Origin: CASQEL01 sp036655975
GTDB lineage: Bacteria > Desulfobacterota > Desulfovibrionia > Desulfovibrionales > Desulfovibrionaceae
DNA length: 6,958 nucleotides
Assembly: GCA_036655975.1 (NCBI GenBank)
Contig: JAVVPD010000108.1
Coordinates: 1-6,958, forward strand
Direction: 5' to 3'
The notes beneath the pieces were generated by a model, which was not told where the DNA came from, did no database searches, and saw nothing but the letters and a program-made list of their open reading frames with translations. The position numbers and the translations under genes were made by a program. This document shows, piece by piece, positions 1 to 5,930 of the stretch (positions are counted from its first letter, which is position 1; every line of letters starts with the position of its first letter).

Positions 1-240
1 GCAGCAGGGCCTAGCGTGCCTGAAGAAGCCCCCGCGCCCCTGCACGAACCTGCACCGCTTGTGAAGCACCAAGAGCAAAACACGCAATTCCCTAGCCTTG
101 AGGCACTGGAACGCGAGCTTTTGCCCCTGCCCGAAGAACAGCCCACCCCCCCCGAAAACAGCGCTCAGATGGACGAAGTGCTGGCTGGTGGAGGCTTTAT
201 TTCTGAAGACGAATCCCAAAATGCGGGACACAAGGTATGA
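1..240 (+). CDS. fliH: Probable FliH C-terminal tail (5' end missing)
   Basis: The frame is open from the first base to a TGA at 238-240, giving 79 visible residues; the true start lies outside the window. FliH binds FliI and restrains and delivers the ATPase to the flagellar type III export gate on the cytoplasmic side of the membrane. The visible part is rich in Pro and Glu and looks disordered. It ends with a more ordered stretch containing DEVLAGGGF (about residues 58-66). It shows no catalytic motif. The assignment rests mainly on context: it lies immediately upstream of fliI, where fliH normally sits, and its stop codon overlaps the fliI start (ATGA), which suggests translational coupling. 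The fragment alone is too divergent and low in complexity for me to be certain; another small flagellar protein is possible. A run of eight C residues lies at 146-153. Confidence 0.6.
   Translation, partial: AAGPSVPEEAPAPLHEPAPLVKHQEQNTQFPSLEALERELLPLPEEQPTPPENSAQMDEVLAGGGFISEDESQNAGHKV
146..153 (+). repeat. C8 homopolymer in the fliH tail
   Basis: Eight consecutive C bases lie inside the proline-rich part of the FliH reading frame (Pro-Thr-Pro-Pro-Glu). Shorter C runs follow in fliI at 352-357 (6), 565-570 (6) and 581-587 (7). Tracts of this kind can slip during replication; whether this one varies cannot be told from one sequence. Confidence 0.7.
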
Positions 241-1670
241 AACTGCCACCGCAAGCCTGTTCCGCGCTGCTTAAAGACCATCGCGCCGCACAAATTTTTG
301 GCAAAGTCAACAAAGTTGTGGGTCTTGTGGCTGAAGGCAGTGGCTTAAAAGCCCCCCTTGGCGCGGTGTGTCACATGATCCCCGAAGAAGGTGCTGCCGG
401 TATTGCCGTTGAGGTGGTGGGATTTCGTGACGGGAACCTGCTTTTTATGCCCTACGGAGATATGCGCGGCATCCGCCCGGGCAGCCTCATCCGCAACTCT
501 AGCTTGCCTCCGGTCTTTCCGGTAAGCGCGGGCTTACTGGGTCGTGCTTTTGACGCCTTTGGCACCCCCCTAGACAGCGGCCCCCCCGTCAGTGCCGCAC
601 TGTTCGCCTCGCCTCTGACAATAACCGCGCACAGTCAGGCCCACTATGAGCGCCAGCTAGAAGCCCAAAAAGCCTATCTGCCCCCTTGGCTTCCGCAGGC
701 ACATGAACAGTGGACACCGGCTATGGCTCCCCTCTACACCGACCCGCCCAGCCCTTTGCAGCGCCCGCGTATTACTGACCCACTGGACGTAGGGGTTCGG
801 GCCCTCAACGCCTTGCTGACGCTGGGCAAGGGGCAGCGCGTGGGCATCATGGCCGGATCTGGCGTGGGCAAATCCACACTTATGGGTATGATGGCCCGCT
901 ATACCAAGGCGGACGTAAACGTGATCGGTTTGATCGGAGAACGCGGGCGGGAAGTGGTGGAATTTATGGAACGCGACCTCGGCCCTGAGGGCATGGCGCG
1001 CTCCGTGCTGATTATCGCCACCTCCGACCAATCACCACTGGTACGTATGCGGGCGGCCTACGCTGCCACGGCGGTATCCGAATTTTTCCGCGACAAGGGC
1101 ATGGACGTATTACTCATGATGGACTCGGTGACACGTTTTGCCATGGCCGCCAGGGAAGTAGGCCTTGCTGTGGGCGAACCGCCCACAACCAAAGGCTACA
1201 CCCCCACCGTTTTTGCCCAATTACCCAAATTACTCGAAAGAGCTGGTCGTTCCGATAAAGGCACCATCACCGGCATTTATACCGTTTTGGTGGACGGAGA
1301 CGACTTTAATGAGCCTATTGCCGACGCGGTGCGCTCTATTTTGGACGGACACATCGTGCTTACCCGCGATCTGGCAGATCAGGGGCACTTTCCCGCCATT
1401 GACATTCTGCGCTCCATCAGCCGCTTGCGCTCCGATATTTGCGCCCCAGAAATTATTCAGGCTGGGCGGATTATCACCCGCCACATGAGCACATACCACA
1501 AGGTTGAAGATATGATTAACATTGGAGCCTACGCACAAGGCTCCAATCCTGATATTGACGCTGCTATTACGATGATGCCCCGCATTAACAACTTTTTGCG
1601 CCAAGAAGTTTCCTTACAGCAGCCTCTAGAAGTGTGCATGGAAAACCTTGTAACACTCGCTATGGGATAA
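237..1670 (+). CDS. fliI: FliI, flagellar type III export ATPase
   Basis: This 477-residue F1-like ATPase forms a ring with FliH/FliJ under the flagellar export gate and uses ATP to help unfold and feed rod, hook and filament subunits. Residues 1-100 are the N-terminal beta-barrel domain. The Walker A loop is AGSGVGKS at 206-213, the catalytic glutamate lies in GERGREV (E235), and the Walker B aspartate ends VLLMMD (D296). The typical export-ATPase stretch GEPPTTKGY follows, and the alpha/beta ATPase signature begins PAIDILRSIS (386-395). The ATG start overlaps the upstream stop codon, with GGGA eight bases before it as a likely ribosome binding site. The protein is slightly longer than the usual 430-460 residues because about 50 residues separate DSGPP (113-117) from YTDPPSPL (167-174), where roughly 15 are usual. 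A non-flagellar type III secretion ATPase is a less likely alternative. No fliJ follows; the next gene is convergent. Confidence 0.96.
   Translation: MKLPPQACSALLKDHRAAQIFGKVNKVVGLVAEGSGLKAPLGAVCHMIPEEGAAGIAVEVVGFRDGNLLFMPYGDMRGIRPGSLIRNSSLPPVFPVSAGLLGRAFDAFGTPLDSGPPVSAALFASPLTITAHSQAHYERQLEAQKAYLPPWLPQAHEQWTPAMAPLYTDPPSPLQRPRITDPLDVGVRALNALLTLGKGQRVGIMAGSGVGKSTLMGMMARYTKADVNVIGLIGERGREVVEFMERDLGPEGMARSVLIIATSDQSPLVRMRAAYAATAVSEFFRDKGMDVLLMMDSVTRFAMAAREVGLAVGEPPTTKGYTPTVFAQLPKLLERAGRSDKGTITGIYTVLVDGDDFNEPIADAVRSILDGHIVLTRDLADQGHFPAIDILRSISRLRSDICAPEIIQAGRIITRHMSTYHKVEDMINIGAYAQGSNPDIDAAITMMPRINNFLRQEVSLQQPLEVCMENLVTLAMG
1169..1187. repeat. 8-bp inverted repeat inside fliI
   Basis: TGTGGGCG (1169-1176) and CGCCCACA (1180-1187) are perfect reverse complements around a 3-base AAC loop. 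The repeat lies on codons for the conserved VGEPPT stretch of the ATPase, so protein constraint may explain it. Confidence 0.7.
1521..1547. repeat. 10-bp inverted repeat near the 3' end of fliI
   Basis: ATTGGAGCCT (1521-1530) and AGGCTCCAAT (1538-1547) pair perfectly around a 7-base loop. The repeat encodes the conserved IGAYxxGSNP region of FliI. It has no following T-run, so it is not a standard terminator. It may be a structured element in the mRNA or a by-product of coding. Confidence 0.75.
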
Positions 1671-1703
1671 AAAAAGCCTGCTATACTTCACGCACACAGG
1701 CTT
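1669..1703 (-). terminator. Rho-independent terminator of the mucR-family gene
   Basis: Read on the minus strand, AAGCCTG (1703-1697), a 16-base loop and CAGGCTT (1680-1674) form a 7-bp stem that runs into seven T residues (complement of A1669-A1675). It begins 24 bases after the regulator's stop codon and overlaps the last bases of the fliI stop codon. On the plus strand the hairpin is not followed by T residues, so it should work only for the minus-strand gene. The loop is long, which makes it moderate in strength. Confidence 0.6.
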
Positions 1704-1726
1704 CGTACACAGGCAACTAGAGCATC

Positions 1727-2125
1727 TTATTTTGCCACTAAACCGCGCCGTTCCCACAATTTCATATCCCGCATTTTTTTACGGCGTTCACGTTGTAACG
1801 ATTTGCACACCAAGGGCAAACCCTTTTTATAGCCGTGCTTTTCTCTGTATTCAGCAGCGGTTAACCCATGTAAACTCAAATGCTTTTTAGTCAAAATCCG
1901 AAAAACTTTCCCGCATTCTACGCAAGTAATGGATTTTTCTTTAATGGCCTTCTTTGGATCCATTGAAAATTCTTCTACTTCTTCAACAGGAGCCACGCCT
2001 TCATCTAACTGGCGTATATTCTCAGAGAGTTTTTGCACCATTGAAATAAGTTCTTCTTCACTCATGATACGGACACTTGCTTGTGCCTTAACTATTTCCA
2101 GGGCTTCTTTGATATGGTTTTCCAC
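1727..2125 (-). CDS. MucR/Ros-family zinc-finger transcriptional regulator
   Basis: This is a 132-residue DNA-binding protein of the Ros/MucR family, whose members bind A+T-rich DNA in minor-groove fashion and, in alphaproteobacteria, act as H-NS-like global regulators. The N-terminal part (about 1-50) is acidic and helical, where MucR proteins oligomerise. The zinc finger begins CVECGKVF, with probable ligands C68, C71, H82 and H86, followed by the hallmark HGLTAAEYREKHGY (86-99) and a strongly basic end (RERRKKMRDMKLWERR, 112-127). The finger spacing is Cx2Cx10Hx3H, slightly different from that of Ros. The start is GTG, chosen because GGAGG lies six bases before it and the first residues follow smoothly. 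Base composition is about 41% G+C, well below the neighbouring genes. It has its own upstream region and terminator, so it is probably transcribed alone. Its targets are unknown. Confidence 0.9.
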   Translation of the reverse strand: MENHIKEALEIVKAQASVRIMSEEELISMVQKLSENIRQLDEGVAPVEEVEEFSMDPKKAIKEKSITCVECGKVFRILTKKHLSLHGLTAAEYREKHGYKKGLPLVCKSLQRERRKKMRDMKLWERRGLVAK

Positions 2126-2131
2126 GTTTTG

Positions 2132-2136
2132 CCTCC
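2132..2136 (-). promoter_or_regulatory. Ribosome binding site fixing the GTG start of the mucR-family gene
   Basis: GGAGG on the minus strand lies six bases upstream of the GTG at 2125-2123. It is a near-perfect Shine-Dalgarno sequence. The ATG that overlaps it is out of frame. Confidence 0.8.
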
Positions 2137-2148
2137 ATTATTCATAAT

Positions 2149-2161
2149 AAGATACTATCTT
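2149..2161. promoter_or_regulatory. Perfect 13-nt palindrome, possible operator
   Basis: AAGATA (2149-2154) and TATCTT (2156-2161) are exact reverse complements around a single C. The palindrome lies 23 bases upstream of the start codon, within the predicted leader just downstream of the candidate promoter. Its position suits a repressor site or an mRNA element. No factor can be named from the sequence. Confidence 0.4.
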
Positions 2162-2187
2162 GTTGCCTATACAGATCACTTGTGGCA

Positions 2188-2216
2188 CTTATACAAAGGA
2201 GCTCGTACTAATGCAA
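2188..2216 (-). promoter_or_regulatory. Candidate promoter of the mucR-family gene
   Basis: On the minus strand, TTGCAT (2216-2211) and TATAAG (2193-2188) are separated by 17 bases. The -10 box matches the sigma-70 consensus at five of six positions; the -35 box matches at only three. Transcription would start near 2181, giving a leader of about 56 bases. Confidence 0.4.
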
Positions 2217-2241
2217 GTAAATTATCAACTCTAACTATAAA

Positions 2242-2264
2242 TACAGTAGTAGCATTTTACAGTA
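2242..2264. repeat. Direct repeat TACAGTA, 16-bp period
   Basis: TACAGTA occurs at 2242-2248 and again at 2258-2264, about one and a half helical turns apart, upstream of the candidate promoter. In A+T-rich DNA such short repeats can arise by chance. Confidence 0.4.
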
Positions 2265-2282
2265 CATAGACAGTTCTAGAAG

Positions 2283-2301
2283 TATATATCTGGAATATAT
2301 A
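2283..2301. repeat. A+T inverted repeat TATATAT/ATATATA
   Basis: TATATAT (2283-2289) and ATATATA (2295-2301) flank CTGGA. All stem pairs are A-T and there is no T-run after it on either strand in the right place, so it is a poor terminator. It could be a protein-binding or easily melted site. Confidence 0.4.
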
Positions 2302-2342
2302 AAAAATAACCCCTAAAGTACAACGCCTATTCCACAATCCAG

Positions 2343-4037
2343 CTACACTTTATCTACAGAATAACGTAACACTACCGGAACACGCCAGCCCGTGCCAAAA
2401 CACAAACGATTCATCCGTAAAGGCATAGGTGCTTGGCGTCTTTTGAATTCCGCTCGCAAGAGTTTAGCGTACACATCCCCTTCCAAAGAAAGCCCTTCAC
2501 CCTCTGCATCAGGCGCGTCTTCCTCTCCTTCATGAAAGCTCAATCCGCTCATCAGTTTATCAAGCATGGGGTCAAGTATGTCATAGGGGGGCATACTGTC
2601 ACTATCCAATTGTCCAGGCCGCAATTCAGCCGTTGGCGGTCGATCAATAATTTCTTGGGGAATGGACGCAGACGGCCTGTCACTGTTATACCAGCGGGCC
2701 AGACGATACACATCTGTTTTGGAAAGGTCGCCAAGCACCGCAATGGCCCCCACAGCGTCACCGTACAAAGTGCAATAGCCCATGGCGGCTTCTGATTTAT
2801 TCCCCGTATTCAACACGATACGCCTTTGGTAATTTGCCAGCGCCATCAAAATATTTCCTCGGATACGGGCCTGAATATTTTCAAAGGTCAAACCGGGCGC
2901 TTCCAAACAGTTTTCCGTAGCAATGCCGAGCACGGGGCATAAAACTTCTTCAAAAGAACGCATCAAAGGAGCAATAGGAATGGTATGAGTGGAAATACCT
3001 AAATTTTTTGCCAATTGTAGCGCATAGTTTGTGGATTCTTGACTGGTATGGGGCGAAGGCAATAAGACCCCCAGTACATTTTCCGGCCCTAAGGCCTCCA
3101 CCGCTACAGCAGCCACCAAAGCCGAATCCATTCCGCCAGAAAGCCCCAAGACCACCTGCGTAAAGCCACTTTTACGCACATAATCGCGGGTTCCCAGTAC
3201 TAGAGCCTGCCAGCAGGCTTGTTCGGCACTGACGGGCAAAAAGGGTAAAGGCGCAAGGGGCACACCGCTGGTGGTGTCCAACATGACAATATCTTCAGCA
3301 AAGGTTTTCCCACAGGCTAACAATGCGCCTGTAGGACTGAACACCAAACTTTGCCCATGGTACACCGCATCGTCATTGCCCCCCACCACATTGGTGGAAA
3401 ACAAATGCACATGGTGCCGCGCCGCCACATGGGACAACATATTCTTACGATTACCTTCATCGCGCATATCAAAAAAAGAGGCCCCCAGATGGATAATGGC
3501 ATCCACCCCACGGGCGACCAATTCCATTAAAGGATTGTACGCGTTGACATGGGATATTTTCCAAAACGAATTATTGCCCCAAGTTTCTTCGCACAAAACC
3601 ACCCCAAAACGCCAGCCTTCCAGAGTACTCAGCCCACAGGACACCCCGCGTTCAAAATAGCGGGCGTCATCTCCCGCTTCGCCATGGGCGTGAAACACCT
3701 TGCGTGAAACCACGTTGGCAAGGCCTCCTTGGAGTAAGACTGCCGCGTTGGCGGCAGTCTTACACAAGCCAAGGGCGTTGGGAACGGGCGATCCCACCAG
3801 CAAAGCCGGGCCTTGGGCCATACTTTTTGCCATTTCCGTCAGCTTGGCCTGACACGCATCAACAAAAGATACCCGATTCAACAAATTGCGGGGCATAACT
3901 CCGCTCAAGGCCAGTTCAGGTGTCACGCACAGGCTTGCGCCCTGCTCTGCGGCCACATGCGCCGCCGCGAGAATCCGTGCGGCATTGCCGTCTATATCAC
4001 CGGCAACGCTGTTACACTGGAGAATGGCAATTTTCAT
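2343..4037 (-). CDS. nadE: Glutamine-dependent NAD+ synthetase
   Basis: This 564-residue cytoplasmic enzyme makes NAD+ from nicotinate adenine dinucleotide, ATP and glutamine, the last step of NAD synthesis. It has the two-domain form. The N-terminal nitrilase-like glutaminase (about 1-250) shows the full triad: E41 in TPELALSG, K113 in SRKVFHAHG, and C149 in VLCEETW. The C-terminal synthetase (about 280-564) has the pyrophosphate loop SGGMDS at 300-305, then TGNKSE, GDLSKTDVYRLA and the C-terminal FKRRQAP segment. An acidic insert (HEGEEDAPDAEGEG) lies near the end. Length is normal for the family (about 540-560). The ATG start at MKIAIL is canonical; a weaker AAGGG site lies ten bases upstream. 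It is the last gene of the four-gene run, 18 bases after the decarboxylase stop codon, and ends with TAG. Having its own glutaminase domain, it can draw ammonia from glutamine. A perfect 13-bp inverted repeat lies in its coding sequence. Confidence 0.96.
   Translation of the reverse strand: MKIAILQCNSVAGDIDGNAARILAAAHVAAEQGASLCVTPELALSGVMPRNLLNRVSFVDACQAKLTEMAKSMAQGPALLVGSPVPNALGLCKTAANAAVLLQGGLANVVSRKVFHAHGEAGDDARYFERGVSCGLSTLEGWRFGVVLCEETWGNNSFWKISHVNAYNPLMELVARGVDAIIHLGASFFDMRDEGNRKNMLSHVAARHHVHLFSTNVVGGNDDAVYHGQSLVFSPTGALLACGKTFAEDIVMLDTTSGVPLAPLPFLPVSAEQACWQALVLGTRDYVRKSGFTQVVLGLSGGMDSALVAAVAVEALGPENVLGVLLPSPHTSQESTNYALQLAKNLGISTHTIPIAPLMRSFEEVLCPVLGIATENCLEAPGLTFENIQARIRGNILMALANYQRRIVLNTGNKSEAAMGYCTLYGDAVGAIAVLGDLSKTDVYRLARWYNSDRPSASIPQEIIDRPPTAELRPGQLDSDSMPPYDILDPMLDKLMSGLSFHEGEEDAPDAEGEGLSLEGDVYAKLLRAEFKRRQAPMPLRMNRLCFGTGWRVPVVLRYSVDKV
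3204..3219. repeat. 7-bp inverted repeat inside nadE
   Basis: AGCCTGC (3204-3210) and GCAGGCT (3213-3219) pair around CA. The arm shares the word AGCCTG with the terminator hairpin at 1674-1703. This may be chance. Confidence 0.5.
3734..3763. repeat. Perfect 13-bp inverted repeat (hairpin) inside nadE
   Basis: GTAAGACTGCCGC (3734-3746) is the exact reverse complement of GCGGCAGTCTTAC (3751-3763), with a 4-base GTTG loop. It lies in the glutaminase domain, on codons for about residues 92-102 (KTAANAAVLL). The encoded peptide fits the family, so the frame is intact. As RNA it would form a very stable hairpin. No T-run follows on either strand. Confidence 0.9.
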
Positions 4038-4055
4038 ATATCTATATCCCTTATA

Positions 4056-5921
4056 TTATACATAACCGTACAAAGGCCCGCCTTTAACCGCAAGCGCGTC
4101 AATGCTGCGTTCCGTTTCAGGGTCGTCTTCTAGCGGCGGAGCCTGAAAAGCCTTCAGACGCGCGTCCACGATCAGCACATCACAGCCCCAATGCTTGGCA
4201 TGGATTGTAGCGCCCACGCCATAGCTATCGGTAGCGGGATCAGAGCGGGTAAAGCTTGTCCATAAAAAATTATTCCAATTGCGGGTGGCAAAAACGGCAT
4301 CGTCCACAACGACCACCAGCCCCCACGTATTTTTGTCCGGCAAATACGCCAGCGCTTCGGCTAATGTGTTCATGGCGGGGTCTTGCTCGCCCCGATGCCC
4401 GCAATGCTTGGGGCCTTCAAGTACCAAAATACCCGCCGCCATCACATGCGGACGCGCAAAACCCTCGGGCAAGGGTATCTGCGGGGGCAAGGCCGTTGCC
4501 AATGTGCGTTTGACAGAACCGGCGGCAAGCCAGATAAGTTTAGAACCTGCGTTAAGCGCCGAGCCTGTATAATCCAGCGTGTCTATAGTGGTGCGGGTTA
4601 TAAAGTGTAGGTCACGCCGAAAATCCGTGCGTTCCAGCATATGCCGAAAAAAGATCGGCACATCATGCACATTGAGCTGTTGATTATCTTCATGAGCCGC
4701 CATGAGCACATATTTTGCCAGCGCTGTTTGGGTTGTGCCCAGCACGTTCATGGCACAGGTCAGCAATTCTTGGGGTTCACGTTCTACAGCGTCGGGCACA
4801 TAGCGTTCACTGCCCACAGCCAAGAGAAGTGGATGCACCCCCGCCGCATCCACGGCATGCACGGCGTGTACCCCTGAAAATACCTGTGGCACCAATTCAG
4901 CGGTCAAATCATGGATGAATTCGCCAAACATGGTGTCTTCTTGCGGCGGACGCCCCACCGAAGTAAAAGGCCAGATAGCCCCAGGTCGATGGTACACAGC
5001 ATCCACCCGCACGCAGGGAAAATCGTGCTGCAAACTGTAATAGCCCAAGTGATCCCCAAAGGGCCCTTCGGCTTTGCGCTGTGGAAGAAGCGTTCCGCTG
5101 ATGCAAAAATCCGCATCTGCTAAGACGGGCAGTGCCCCTCCCGTGGGGCGTACAAAGGGCATACGAAAGCCGCCCAATACTCCGGCAAACAACACCTCCG
5201 GCAAAGCCTCGGGCAAAGGCATCACCGCCGCCAAGGTCATGGCGGGTGGGCCGCCCACAAAAATATTTACCCGCAAGGGCTGGCCCTGCCGCAAGGCTTC
5301 AGCGTGATGGTCGGCAATACCGCGATGAATTTGGTAGTGCAAACCCGCTTCCTGATCCGTCACATACGCATTTCCGCTTATCTGTACTCGGTACATACCC
5401 AAGTTGGAGGCACTAAAGCCCCCCAGCCTCTGTGGGCCTTGCTTATCTTGAGGGGACATTTTTTCCGTGTACACCAAGGGCAAAGTAATGAAAGCCCCGC
5501 CGTCCATAGGCCACGATGTCAATTGCGGCAATTGGCTTAAGCTTGTCCGGCATTGCAGCACAGAGCCTTGCTTCACGGTACGGGGCCACATATTCCACAG
5601 GGCCTTGGGCAGACCAAGAGAACGCACCGGATGACGAAAAGCCGCGCGAGGGTTCGCCTTAACAGAAAAAAGATGCTCCACCAAGGGCAAAGTATCCCGA
5701 AAAATATAACGGATGCGTTCTTTTGTACCATACAGATTTGCCAACATGGGGAAAGCACAGCCCTGCACGTGAGTAAACAGCAAGGCAGGTGCCTTACGCC
5801 GAAAAGCTCGGCGCTGAATAGCGGCTATTTGTAAAAAAGGATTCACAGGGTGCGTAATACGAACCAATTGTCCGGCTTGCTCCAAATCCGCCACACAGGC
5901 TTCAAGTGTACGATGTACCAT
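4056..5921 (-). CDS. UbiD-family decarboxylase, probably menaquinone (futalosine) pathway
   Basis: This 621-residue enzyme belongs to the prenylated-FMN-dependent UbiD decarboxylases. Compared by eye with E. coli UbiD, it has the NLGMYR motif at 173-178 (N173 metal ligand, R178 catalytic), QIHRG (H199), the metal-binding E242 in PEVLFAG, and EGPFGDH at 285-291 with E285 and the proton donor D290. The Arg-Glu-Asp set is therefore complete. The protein is about 120 residues longer than E. coli UbiD; the extra C-terminal part ends in a VIDAR-like segment (LIVDARLKAF) and DDPETE. This long form is typical of decarboxylases assigned to the late steps of the futalosine menaquinone route in delta/epsilonproteobacteria and Bacteroidetes, so I infer that role; substrate is not proven. 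It needs a UbiX-type flavin prenyltransferase, not in the window. The ATG start has AAGGA five bases upstream, overlapping the Nudix stop codon. The gap to that gene is 9 bases. Confidence 0.88.
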   Translation of the reverse strand: MVHRTLEACVADLEQAGQLVRITHPVNPFLQIAAIQRRAFRRKAPALLFTHVQGCAFPMLANLYGTKERIRYIFRDTLPLVEHLFSVKANPRAAFRHPVRSLGLPKALWNMWPRTVKQGSVLQCRTSLSQLPQLTSWPMDGGAFITLPLVYTEKMSPQDKQGPQRLGGFSASNLGMYRVQISGNAYVTDQEAGLHYQIHRGIADHHAEALRQGQPLRVNIFVGGPPAMTLAAVMPLPEALPEVLFAGVLGGFRMPFVRPTGGALPVLADADFCISGTLLPQRKAEGPFGDHLGYYSLQHDFPCVRVDAVYHRPGAIWPFTSVGRPPQEDTMFGEFIHDLTAELVPQVFSGVHAVHAVDAAGVHPLLLAVGSERYVPDAVEREPQELLTCAMNVLGTTQTALAKYVLMAAHEDNQQLNVHDVPIFFRHMLERTDFRRDLHFITRTTIDTLDYTGSALNAGSKLIWLAAGSVKRTLATALPPQIPLPEGFARPHVMAAGILVLEGPKHCGHRGEQDPAMNTLAEALAYLPDKNTWGLVVVVDDAVFATRNWNNFLWTSFTRSDPATDSYGVGATIHAKHWGCDVLIVDARLKAFQAPPLEDDPETERSIDALAVKGGPLYGYV

Positions 5922-5930
5922 GAGATTCCT

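Larger units (their letters stand above)
2126..2342. other. A+T-rich intergenic region between nadE and the mucR-family gene
   Basis: This 217-base gap is the only sizeable non-coding stretch in the window. It is about one third G+C (60 of 180 bases at 2161-2340). It must hold the promoter of the mucR-family gene and the end of the nadE transcript. I see no strong GC-rich hairpin followed by T residues for nadE, so its termination may be Rho-dependent. I see no convincing small gene or RNA. Its composition fits the kind of DNA bound by MucR-type proteins, so autoregulation is plausible. Confidence 0.75.

Noticed and set aside
657..1031. Minus-strand open frame of 124 codons across the FliI core.
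   Set aside because: It is antisense to the conserved Walker A region of fliI, and its translation is rich in His, Gly and Arg with no known motif.
1812..1827. Plus-strand hairpin AAGGG-CAAA-CCCTT followed by T residues, a possible terminator of fliI.
   Set aside because: The stem is only five pairs, the T-run is short, and it lies inside the opposing regulator gene, about 140 bases past the fliI stop codon.
2081..2269. Small plus-strand open frame across the regulator start and the gap.
   Set aside because: It overlaps the start of the regulator gene, has no good ribosome binding site and no protein-like features.
4055..4060. A perfect TATAAT on the minus strand just upstream of nadE, a possible internal promoter.
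   Set aside because: There is no -35-like hexamer at a suitable distance, and transcription would begin at or inside the ribosome binding site.
4157..4166. 10-bp palindrome GACGCGCGTC in the decarboxylase gene.
   Set aside because: It is short and of simple CG composition inside coding sequence, with no supporting context.
5094..5114. The UbiD-family AEIVLEG stretch reads ADFCISG here, seeming to lose two glutamates.
   Set aside because: By alignment from memory with E. coli UbiD, the catalytic acids lie in the later EGPFGDH motif (E285, D290) and these are intact, so the change does not suggest an inactive enzyme.
5520..5534. 15-nt palindrome CAATTGC-G-GCAATTG in the decarboxylase gene.
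   Set aside because: It results from the repeated Gln-Leu codons of a QLPQL peptide and the self-complementary CAATTG; chance is sufficient.
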